Shown one piece after another: positions 18,101 to 25,817 of a DNA stretch of 32,762 nt; the stretch's first letter is position 1; every line of letters starts with the position of its first letter. A program made the translations under genes and the position numbers. The notes under the pieces are model-generated. The model had not been told where the DNA came from. It ran no database searches and saw nothing but the letters and a program-made list of their open reading frames with translations. The stretch lies in assembly GCA_964422555.1 (NCBI GenBank), contig CAYRBR010000009.1:1-32762 (forward strand). The letters are read 5' to 3'. The DNA is from JAGLCW01 sp964422555. GTDB lineage: Bacteria > Caldisericota > Caldisericia > UBA6126.

Positions 18101-21100
18101 AAGAAACAACCCAGTCATTCTGTGGAACAACATCAATTGCTTCCATTCCAGCTATGTAAACTTCGTGCGAGAACTCATATGGTTTAGCAATACTCCAATA
18201 GGGAGCATAGGAGCGATCGTTATCATCATCACCATACTTATATGCAGTAACATATAACGGAAGTAATTCATAATCATCAATAACATGATCTTTTTCATGA
18301 TTCTGACTTACAGGACCACCAAAATCAATACCACAAGTGTCAACTAGTGCACCATTGTCTTTTGACAAGTCAAAAATGTAGGTGCCATCATTTCTCTGGA
18401 ATGTTCTTGCATCAATTACACCAGCATTCCAGGTGTTCGTTGCCATATCGTAAGTACCAACTATTTCGGTTTCCCAGTCGTTGTAGGAAACTTTCCCATC
18501 ATCGTTCACATCAAACCAGTCATTATATTGTGTTTCAGCACTGGTTAAAACAGAAGATCTCGGTGGAGCTGTAATCCATCCATCACCGGCACCTTCAATT
18601 TTGTTTCTTTCATCTTTAATACCTCTGTCTTGCCAGATTAGCATCAAAGCATCGTTACAAGGTATAATGTGATCTTCAGGTCGAACACTCTTGGTGTCGT
18701 ATTCTTTTAATGTTATGGAGAGCTTCGTATCAGTTTCAACTTCCACCGCTTCAATACTGCTATCTATTTGTAAAGCGTTAACTGGTACATCGTCAAATAT
18801 TTCTTGACAACACTCCTGATATTTCTTTATAGTGCCATCGTACAATTCGACAGTTAAAGAAAGTTTTCCGTATTCAACCGGAATAATCTCATCAATTACA
18901 TGCACCTGATGATAATTTGTTTCTGTTGTTTGCTGAACATTATCGTACATGTAACAGGAAACCATTGCACCTTTTTTACGTCCATAATACCAAAGTTGTC
19001 CGTCTTCCATTAGCCTTTCGTTGTCTGATTCATACACAAAGGCATCCGCAGAAAATGGAGAGGCAATAGATGTTACATCAGGCAAGTAAAAAGTTGAATA
19101 CTGGTTGTAGTTCGATATATCAATCACAACTTTCCCACTGAAATCGTATTGGACTGGTAAGTTATCTGGGTAATCAGAAGTAAGTGCCTGTGTAAGGGTT
19201 CCAGAAGAGCCAAGTCCTTCATAATTCTTAGGCCGCATAAAAGGTCCTTCTAGAGTTATCTGTTTTATATTCCTGCTTGGATTTGCTACATTCGCATCCC
19301 AGTATATAGAATCATCAAACCCATTGTTCATGATGAAGTACAATCCATAATCTGTAAAGGGTGTCATTTCCGTTCCGAGTTTATTAAACATTTTCGGCCA
19401 CAGGGCAGGGTAACTGTTAAACCCAGCATAGTATTGTTCGTCAGGTACTCGTCCAGTATGAGTTTGTCCACCAGGATAGGCTCGGAAATCTTTTCGAAGA
19501 TCTGTTAAAGCAGGGTCGTAATCAGCATGAATCATCGGAGTAGGATATACTTTAGGACTCACGGCATCGGTTCCGGACGTGTAATTCAGTTTTGAATTCT
19601 GTAATGCATGGTCAATCCAGGTTACTTCACCAAAATTCAATTTCGCATCCGGTTCCAAAACTTTCAAGTCTAAAGTTCCACAATAATCAATCCCCGAACC
19701 AGTATCATGTACAAAAGCTGGTCCGTGTGGATATCGTGTATTATAATCGTACAGTATTCTAGCTGAATAAAGTCGAACAGTAACTGGCGAATCAGTTTCA
19801 AATGGTTTCACGGGAACGGTAACTCGTCCACCTTCGTCGTCGTCTGACCAGTTCGTTACTTGTACTGGTACACCGTATGTCCATACAGTTCCATAATTTG
19901 CCTGGCAAGCAGCTGTACAGCAACCATCTCCACAGGAAGAGCAAAGTCTAATCTGTGGATCAAGTGTTTGTCCATCAAAACTAGGAGCAGTCCCACTTTC
20001 ATTTATAATGTGGTCGCCCATATTCCAAATGGATCTACCATTGATATCCCCTGTATTAAAAGCGAAGTAATACATTCTGTTATTTACTTCACCCAGTTTC
20101 GGGAAACCAGGAGTTTCTCCACATATATTACAGACTGTTTGACCAAAAGAGCAATCAATATCCCATATTCTTGCTTTAAATGGGGGATTCGTCTGAGAAT
20201 AAACCGACGAATAAGGATATGGGCTCTCCGACGGGTTCGATCCAACAGGTTTGAATCCGCCAGATTTATCACAATCGTAGGAGGCTTTTACAAAATCACC
20301 TTCATCAAACACACCCCATGGTGCGTTATCGTACCAATACCAGAATACAACGGTTCCATCTTCATTGTATTGACCAATGTATTTCTGGTAACTTGGTGGG
20401 GATGCGACAGAAGTAAAGAGGAACTTAATTCCACCACCGTGAGCATTAAAGTTCATTACCATAGGTTCATCTGCATGACCCGATACAACAATATTCGCAG
20501 GATCGTTAACATCATTCGGGTTATCTGCATCCAGCACTCGCAAGTTCACATTCGGGAATCGTTGTGAATACAAGTCTATACATTTGCTATCTGCTTCCAA
20601 CACAAGTTCTTCAGGTGCAATATCGTATTTGAATAATGAATAACAATCATAAGCGTTATTCAATTTACTGGGCATAGTTGGCTTTGGATCAACCTGAGGA
20701 ATTGGAACAACAGCCTTCTCTGGATTGGCATCTAAGTCTAACTTTGTCCAGGGATGTTTCGACCAATATGGATCGTACATATAAAATGAAGCTCTATCGA
20801 GAGAATCAATATCGACTTCTGTACCTTGTTGCATAACGCCAATTTCAGTCATACGAATATGACCTGGTGCTACAAAGTTCTCTGCAGGTACGTTCGGAAC
20901 TAAGTAAAGCCTGTTTTCATAGGTTACAGAAACATTATTTATAATCCTACATCCTGTTCTCAGGAAACCATGATACTGATATGCATAATAGTTATCGTCA
21001 CCATTGTCAAAACTATTATAGAACCACCATGGGTAGGGAGAGGTAATTGTCCCTGGTGGTCGCCAATATAAAGGAATTACTATTGTTCCTGCAGGCCAAT

Positions 21101-24100
21101 TCCATGAACCTCCATCTCGTAAGTAGTACCATGTTCCATAAGGATATGGATTTTGCTTATAACTATTCGGTATCAATCGTACATCGCCTGTATTAGGACA
21201 TTGAGTAGAACCATTTCTTATTGGGTTTTCATTCAGGTTTGCGTAAACACCAGTTCCATAACTATTATCCCAATATAAAATATCGAATTGGTAATCATCA
21301 AATCCGTCTCCTACATCTGGATCTCCTTCTTTTACAACAGTTCCAGCTTCAAGCACCTGGTTAACTACAGTTCCCGTTAAAATGTAACAATCAGCAACTC
21401 GTATGTCCCCAACTTCGACCATTGAATTCCCAACAGCGCCTAAATGAGCGTAAACATTAGTATGGAATTCAATTGTATAATTATACAATTCAGTCGGTAA
21501 TGGATCATGAATACCTAATGGTATATTTTGGCGCATATACTCGTCGCCAACGTCCAGATCACCATCTCTAACAATAGATCCTAAGGGATAGGAATCAACT
21601 GCGGTAAGTCGCACATCAAAACGTGTCATAGTCTGAGAATAATCTCGATCCCAATACACGTATTTTCTATCATTCACAGCTACAGGGGCATCAGGGGGGA
21701 ATAATGGTGTTTCTTTAGGTCGGTAATTCTCGTACACTTCCCAGTCTTGATCAGCAACAATACTCCCTTGGCCGTACCCATTAAAGGCAACCAGCCGTAT
21801 ATCGCCAACATCTGCAAGTCCATTTTCATTTACATCAGCATATACTATTTGCTTATAAGGAGTATATAAAGTCCCACCTATGGGGCAATCAGCAGGATCA
21901 AACATTTTTTCTTCTATTTGAGCTTCAGAATCGGTTTCGTGGATGCAGTCAGAATCAGATTCTTTTACAATAGATCCCTGACCGAAGCTTTGCCCACCAT
22001 AGTTAACTTCAGTAAGTCTGATATCACCGGCGGAGGTGCCAGCATCCTGGTCCATATCAACATATACGTCATTGTGGGCAACACCAACAGGTACGTCGTA
22101 TAAATCAAAATATACGTTTGAAATAGGTGTCATTGGCACAGGATTGGTAGGACCACCATTTTTATCAAGGAATGCTGTAATTCGTAAGTGGTCTCGTGTA
22201 CCATCTTCTTTACAGGTTCCTCGGTACGGAGTATATTCAAAAGTAGCTTCTTTGTGGTCGTTATCTAGTTCTCTATAATCTACATAGAAATCCCATGGAT
22301 TATGCGGCTTGATTTCTCCTGGTGGTTGGTAGTATGTCCAACGAACTGAAGGAGCATTGTCAAGATTTTTATTTCTATGGTGTGGATACCTTGTTGCATA
22401 GGTTGCATAACTTCTGCGGAAGTAGATACCAATATTTGGACAATAATTCCAACTATATGAATATCGGTTAGACCAAACTTCGTTGCCGGCACCGTAGTTG
22501 TACTGAATTGTTCCATTTTCATATAAAACAATTTGCACTCTATAAGGAGCATACTCTATTTCTGTAGTGCCATAGTATTGTGTACAGTAATCATAGCAGT
22601 GGTTTACAATCCATGTTAGAACTACTCTTCTTGGGGATACAGAGTCATCAACATATCCCCACACACCATTTGTTAATGGCTGTTCCGCTACATCATATAC
22701 ACCAATATAGTCGTAGTATTGTGAAGGATAGTATGCATAATTGTAGTACGATTGGTATTCACCACGTCTTGTAAAATTCGATCGGTCAGTTCTAAAACGC
22801 GGAGGACATATTGTTTGGATATAGTAGTATTCACTATATGCATGCAATACTGGGGTTGTTAAATTAGAGTACTGAGGATACAAGAAGTAATATTTTGAAT
22901 AATAGGGACTTAAATATCTATCTACTTGCCACCAGGCAACATTCGAAGTTCCATATCCATAATTATTGAGTGCAACAGCTGGGTTTACATATACCCATAA
23001 ACGCTTGTAGGTTTCATTTGTAGTCCCATTATTGAATGGGAATTCAAATGGACCACCGGCATCGGTAGGGATATCCCATGAATAAGGCCCACGTTTATAT
23101 CCAGACAGAGGAGTCCAGTATAAATTTGTATTTGCCATATATCGATCTCGTAAATATACAGCTGGATCAGACCATTTAGTTCCATTATATGGACCAATCC
23201 ACCTTGGATAATATGGGTGTCGTTGCGTATTGTATCCTTCGCCCAATCTATAGTCTTGCATTGGATCAGCTTGTGGAAGTTCAATGCTATTGTTTTCTAA
23301 AAAGATAGGAGTGAAGTTTTCACCGTTTTCTTTTATGATCTCGGGATACTGATTCTCTAGATAATTTCTAAGGTATTCTTCTTCTGATTCCTCTTCTAAG
23401 CCGGGCCAAATAGGTAACCATTCGTGTGGTTCTACTGATTCAACATAAGAAGCAGGGGGAGCAGGTACACCACCAAAACCATCTACATCGGGTTCTTTAA
23501 TGGTTAAATATACTTTTTCTCCATCTTCCAGTTCGTTGTTCAATTTTGCTCGGATAGTAGTAGTTTGTTCTACTTTGAAATCTTTGTCAATTTCAATTTC
23601 AAGGTCTAATGTACCTGGCATAACAATCATGTCTAAGCATTTTGCATCGCCAGATTGACCCATAGAAATCATTTTTACTGGCTGATTAAACATCCAGTAA
23701 TCAGCGTCTGCAACAGTAGAATTGCACTGATATGTTTCATCTGCGAAATGCTGTTCTGAAAGACGAATATCACCCGCATTAACAGTAGTGTTATCACTCA
23801 AATAAATAGGTTCACCAAAATCATATTCTTCATCTCGTTCATAAGTTCCATCATTAAAATACTTAATTGTTTCAGGAAGTTTATCCAGTAGTAAACCTAT
23901 ATCCAGATCACCTTCCGTGACACGAGTTCTTGCTTCATATGTTACAATTTGACCTTCAGCGTTTGAAACAGTGATAGGAGATAAACGTACATCTCCTTCC
24001 TCAATTAAATTTGTTGAAGGAGGTGCTTCAGGGTCTGGTAAATAAGCTTTTTCATATAACGTTTCTCCACATCCAAAAATACCTACATCGTTGGGGGGAG

Positions 24101-25790
24101 TACCTTCGCGTTCTCCTACATTATAGAAATACACAAAGTTACCAAACTCCATCAAATCTCTACCAAAGTCAAATGCATAATTACCATCTATTGAACCGAT
24201 GAACATTTCTCCAAGTCTTCCTTGGATGTAATCATCGTCTAGGTTTTGTGGTACACATTTGTCTTGCGGATAATTCGCTCCCAAATTGTTGTCAAAACCA
24301 TTGTCTGCAAATATTTCAACACCAGCATATTCTCTGTACTTAAAAGAAATATTATTAAACGTGGTTGCAGGTACTAAACAAGATCGTCCATCAGGATCTA
24401 GAACAGTTGCTTTTTGTATTCGCTGTGACTGTGGAGCAACATCACTACCTGGAGAAAATAGTCTTGCAGCGGCAATAGAAGGATTATTGCCGATCCATAC
24501 ATCTGTTTCAACAGAAATGTCGTATCGATTTGTTCCATCGCAATTTGCTTCCATAACAGGAAGAAATGCGATTGCGTCTGTTTTAAACAAACCACCGTTA
24601 ATCAAGCCTTTATCATCACGGTATCCGTTAACATTTGTTAAACGCCAGTCTTCTTCTTGCACTTGAGCAATGGGGTTTCCGTTTATCTTTAGATAAATAA
24701 ATTGACTGTTATTATACCCTTGTCCTGGTTTGGCATAAGTATGCCATTCTTCTCCGTTTTCAACAACAGGGTTCCCGTTGTCTCGGAATGGAATAATTTT
24801 CATACCAATGTCTTTATTTCCTAAATCCACAATAGTTCCTGGATGATAGGTAAAGGTTTCACCATTCACATAAACCGATACCGATGTTAAACGTGTATCT
24901 CCAGCGTGAACCGTGTTTCTGAGCTCGAGCTCAGAAACAGGATCTTCTGTACGCACGCCCAATCGATAAATTGACTCACCGATGGTGTAATACTCATCAT
25001 TCACTATTTGATCGGTATGCCATTCTTCATTTTCATCAGCGATATCATCTCCATTAGTAGTAAATGGTTCCAAGGGTAACTTTATATCCCAGTCACCTAC
25101 CACTACTAATCCAGATGAATTTTGACCATCAGGTAATGGAGCACGGTAGGCAGGATAGTCAACCAGATCAACCCAACCTATTCTCCAACTTTTTTCAGTT
25201 ACCAAGCGATCATAGAAATAAATATCCGATTTATATTCTGGATCTTTTGGATTTAAAATATAAGGACCCTGTGTGTTGGCTACTGGATCAATTTGTGCTT
25301 TTGGATTGTTTTCGCAGCGACCAGCAATATAGGCAGGATGATAAGGATCGGAATAGATATCGTAACTAGCATCGTGGAAATTACCATCGGGGTCTAGCCA
25401 CATGTATCCATTCGTATCAATTACACCATACCATTTATTTTCAGCCTGGGATTCTCCACCCTCTGCTTTGATATGCAAATACATTTCAAACCAGTACATA
25501 GGAATTCCTGGCATGGCCACTTCGCTTCTTCCCCAAGATGAACCACGTTCATATTCCCAAGGGAAAAATCGACCGTTAGGGATTGCAATATCCGGGTTTC
25601 CCGGGTCCGGATCAATTGGTTCACCGTCTTGCTCATAACCAGCCTGATGCAAGGTTTTGATTATGGCAGTATGGAAATCGTTTTTATTATGCTGATCTCC
25701 AAATACAACGGTGGGAAAGCCAGCATTCAATGGGACAATGCTTAGCAATAAAACGAGAGAAATTAAAATACTAAAAAACTTTCTCATCAT
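15183..25790 (-). CDS. Giant secreted protein B (about 3535 residues)
   Basis: No known enzyme family recognised. The start is ATG at 25790 or 25787, because the GTG at 25796 overlaps the ribosome binding site. After a signal peptide (MRKFFSILISLVLLLSIVPL) it shows: the N-domain shared with C (residues 35-250); GD(I/T)R repeats (290-700); MPGTLDLEIEID beta domain (about 715-745); a Tyr-rich nidogen-like region (850-1170); a second GDIRLT series (1220-1660); and then the shared core. Core landmarks are DCYSLF, AHGGGIKFLFTS, a Cys patch (CSSCGDGCCTAACQ), GIDYCG, PGGQTHTGRV, KLGTEMTPFTDYG, IWQDRG, the loop DVNDDGKVSYND (near 2430), YKYGDDDNDR, DPHPDN, CANDSG and GWGLG. The tail has a regulatory/Ig-like domain (3150-3250), two more Ig-like domains and two copper-amine-oxidase-N-like repeats (3408-3535). 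It lies between A and C in the operon. An extracellular structural or binding role is inferred. Confidence 0.95.
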   Translation of the reverse strand: MMRKFFSILISLVLLLSIVPLNAGFPTVVFGDQHNKNDFHTAIIKTLHQAGYEQDGEPIDPDPGNPDIAIPNGRFFPWEYERGSSWGRSEVAMPGIPMYWFEMYLHIKAEGGESQAENKWYGVIDTNGYMWLDPDGNFHDASYDIYSDPYHPAYIAGRCENNPKAQIDPVANTQGPYILNPKDPEYKSDIYFYDRLVTEKSWRIGWVDLVDYPAYRAPLPDGQNSSGLVVVGDWDIKLPLEPFTTNGDDIADENEEWHTDQIVNDEYYTIGESIYRLGVRTEDPVSELELRNTVHAGDTRLTSVSVYVNGETFTYHPGTIVDLGNKDIGMKIIPFRDNGNPVVENGEEWHTYAKPGQGYNNSQFIYLKINGNPIAQVQEEDWRLTNVNGYRDDKGLINGGLFKTDAIAFLPVMEANCDGTNRYDISVETDVWIGNNPSIAAARLFSPGSDVAPQSQRIQKATVLDPDGRSCLVPATTFNNISFKYREYAGVEIFADNGFDNNLGANYPQDKCVPQNLDDDYIQGRLGEMFIGSIDGNYAFDFGRDLMEFGNFVYFYNVGEREGTPPNDVGIFGCGETLYEKAYLPDPEAPPSTNLIEEGDVRLSPITVSNAEGQIVTYEARTRVTEGDLDIGLLLDKLPETIKYFNDGTYERDEEYDFGEPIYLSDNTTVNAGDIRLSEQHFADETYQCNSTVADADYWMFNQPVKMISMGQSGDAKCLDMIVMPGTLDLEIEIDKDFKVEQTTTIRAKLNNELEDGEKVYLTIKEPDVDGFGGVPAPPASYVESVEPHEWLPIWPGLEEESEEEYLRNYLENQYPEIIKENGENFTPIFLENNSIELPQADPMQDYRLGEGYNTQRHPYYPRWIGPYNGTKWSDPAVYLRDRYMANTNLYWTPLSGYKRGPYSWDIPTDAGGPFEFPFNNGTTNETYKRLWVYVNPAVALNNYGYGTSNVAWWQVDRYLSPYYSKYYFLYPQYSNLTTPVLHAYSEYYYIQTICPPRFRTDRSNFTRRGEYQSYYNYAYYPSQYYDYIGVYDVAEQPLTNGVWGYVDDSVSPRRVVLTWIVNHCYDYCTQYYGTTEIEYAPYRVQIVLYENGTIQYNYGAGNEVWSNRYSYSWNYCPNIGIYFRRSYATYATRYPHHRNKNLDNAPSVRWTYYQPPGEIKPHNPWDFYVDYRELDNDHKEATFEYTPYRGTCKEDGTRDHLRITAFLDKNGGPTNPVPMTPISNVYFDLYDVPVGVAHNDVYVDMDQDAGTSAGDIRLTEVNYGGQSFGQGSIVKESDSDCIHETDSEAQIEEKMFDPADCPIGGTLYTPYKQIVYADVNENGLADVGDIRLVAFNGYGQGSIVADQDWEVYENYRPKETPLFPPDAPVAVNDRKYVYWDRDYSQTMTRFDVRLTAVDSYPLGSIVRDGDLDVGDEYMRQNIPLGIHDPLPTELYNYTIEFHTNVYAHLGAVGNSMVEVGDIRVADCYILTGTVVNQVLEAGTVVKEGDPDVGDGFDDYQFDILYWDNSYGTGVYANLNENPIRNGSTQCPNTGDVRLIPNSYKQNPYPYGTWYYLRDGGSWNWPAGTIVIPLYWRPPGTITSPYPWWFYNSFDNGDDNYYAYQYHGFLRTGCRIINNVSVTYENRLYLVPNVPAENFVAPGHIRMTEIGVMQQGTEVDIDSLDRASFYMYDPYWSKHPWTKLDLDANPEKAVVPIPQVDPKPTMPSKLNNAYDCYSLFKYDIAPEELVLEADSKCIDLYSQRFPNVNLRVLDADNPNDVNDPANIVVSGHADEPMVMNFNAHGGGIKFLFTSVASPPSYQKYIGQYNEDGTVVFWYWYDNAPWGVFDEGDFVKASYDCDKSGGFKPVGSNPSESPYPYSSVYSQTNPPFKARIWDIDCSFGQTVCNICGETPGFPKLGEVNNRMYYFAFNTGDINGRSIWNMGDHIINESGTAPSFDGQTLDPQIRLCSSCGDGCCTAACQANYGTVWTYGVPVQVTNWSDDDEGGRVTVPVKPFETDSPVTVRLYSARILYDYNTRYPHGPAFVHDTGSGIDYCGTLDLKVLEPDAKLNFGEVTWIDHALQNSKLNYTSGTDAVSPKVYPTPMIHADYDPALTDLRKDFRAYPGGQTHTGRVPDEQYYAGFNSYPALWPKMFNKLGTEMTPFTDYGLYFIMNNGFDDSIYWDANVANPSRNIKQITLEGPFMRPKNYEGLGSSGTLTQALTSDYPDNLPVQYDFSGKVVIDISNYNQYSTFYLPDVTSIASPFSADAFVYESDNERLMEDGQLWYYGRKKGAMVSCYMYDNVQQTTETNYHQVHVIDEIIPVEYGKLSLTVELYDGTIKKYQECCQEIFDDVPVNALQIDSSIEAVEVETDTKLSITLKEYDTKSVRPEDHIIPCNDALMLIWQDRGIKDERNKIEGAGDGWITAPPRSSVLTSAETQYNDWFDVNDDGKVSYNDWETEIVGTYDMATNTWNAGVIDARTFQRNDGTYIFDLSKDNGALVDTCGIDFGGPVSQNHEKDHVIDDYELLPLYVTAYKYGDDDNDRSYAPYWSIAKPYEFSHEVYIAGMEAIDVVPQNDWVVSYGPEPLTAGCVPELLAAEEPLNFTVLDEEGNPVDLSKGIPDESGKTLVEDKVIWNVLIKDPHPDNKDYFGKDAVLPQYYWVRTDLHNDDGSMVNNYRMYSFSRNPFLPIVTNFDDKENGRYVFEGFCANDSGNMKVFIDSPDRKHRGIVDVKVKSPSVVYGVLNQSLNSQGKLLGQTPDYILTAANHQLYRIYPFIFDANGSPIIGEKSSQCGSATGGESRLTRFTPYNANVWYFDETDLDYTLYYYYPLRKRILIPVSTRRTNIGWSLWDKDPNYIQGSYIAGFPVWIRTTWQNPIQRLGGYTYYNTTNWQYEDGSFELQPVFDVPPARNIRGWGLGCIYNHPYKGGYLFPDWNGADGYLGAKDSTEVTEPGATFFIFRTDYACDYGVLVGKNPYSNSDFGDVAGGMSNFRGIETYPLDIRYRFNTYISDTVGYSNEDGTYRLDWDAFPSSDGFVRNPIVKLYDDSTGEELGKNLLDTNNYDLIYGQENYIRVVMAPNSSPDAPMIPGTIVRLGEIFPDSRAENCVEARTWPENDPNGRENLKVDGKIETVLKITPTGSWEDLVEMSYIGYNNDGNLGTRIRDIAKFDVVKSINIQVKTSRQLRAGQPDTVTVYVREIGTDKPLSDATVRLKGAGVNEKGSTDDEGKVSFDVTPDDAGVITVTAEHDLGEDTDVIVVLDEEKSDGIALNISPIEDTTKANEIEIIGQTEPSFNVTVNNEVAKVKADGYFSSVVTLAEGENTIDIVATNEKGNQARRIVKVIKDTTVDFTLNELTDIIDQRKVEFTGTIEENASLYIQGVNAEIENNVWKATVNLDFGKNNVRIEGEDALGNKAKKDVEVIVYHKMEVKLQIGSTIMYVNGVPAEKPLSAPPYIKNQRTFVPIRVISEAFGADVTWYPESKGIVIEFMDRKIEMQVGSKEAFIDGKKVILTDAPEIKNGSTFVPLRFVTESLDAAIGWNPDTREITITLYAY
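20830..22060 (-). repeat. GDIRLT-type repeat series, second cluster in protein B
   Basis: About six diverged copies: TSAGDIRLTEV, ADVGDIRLVAF, TRFDVRLTAV, VEVGDIRVADC, CPNTGDVRLIP and APGHIRMTEIG. Several are followed by GSIV/GTVV and a GDxDxG element (VRDGDLDVG, VKEGDPDVG). Calcium-type loops precede some copies (DVNENGLADVGD, DMDQDAGTSAGD). The cluster lies between the nidogen-like region and the conserved core. Confidence 0.75.
23730..24930 (-). repeat. GDIRLT-type repeat series, first cluster in protein B
   Basis: Copies include VHAGDTRLTSV, VQEEDWRLTNV, IEEGDVRLSPI and VNAGDIRLSEQ, with the follow-on elements LGNKDIG and TEGDLDIG. This cluster corresponds in position to the one in protein C, right after the shared N-terminal domain. 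Confidence 0.7.
24914..24939. repeat. Perfect 26-bp palindrome inside gene B
   Basis: The half-site TGTTTCTGAGCTC is followed at once by its exact reverse complement, with no spacer. It lies within coding sequence (codons for VSELELRNT). On RNA it could form a strong hairpin; on DNA, a cruciform or a dimer binding site. Its function is unknown. Confidence 0.9.
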
Positions 25791-25795
25791 ACCCA

Positions 25796-25802
25796 CTCCT
25801 TT
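25796..25802 (-). promoter_or_regulatory. Ribosome binding site of gene B
   Basis: AAAGGAG sits 5 nt before the ATG at 25790 and 8 nt before the ATG at 25787. A GTG at 25796 begins inside this site, so it is unlikely to be the start. Gene A ends about 15 nt upstream. Confidence 0.8.
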
Positions 25803-25817
25803 ATCCGATCGCTAGCG

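Noticed and set aside
20830..24930. Cellulosome dockerins suggested by the calcium loops
   Set aside because: Dockerins carry two loop-helix copies within about 65 residues at an end of the protein. Here single loops are scattered and lead into beta-type GDIRLT strands.
25797..25817. Terminator or promoter between genes A and B (contains CGCTAGCG)
   Set aside because: The space is about 20-30 nt, the palindrome is only 8 bp with no T-run, and the ribosome binding site of B fills the rest.
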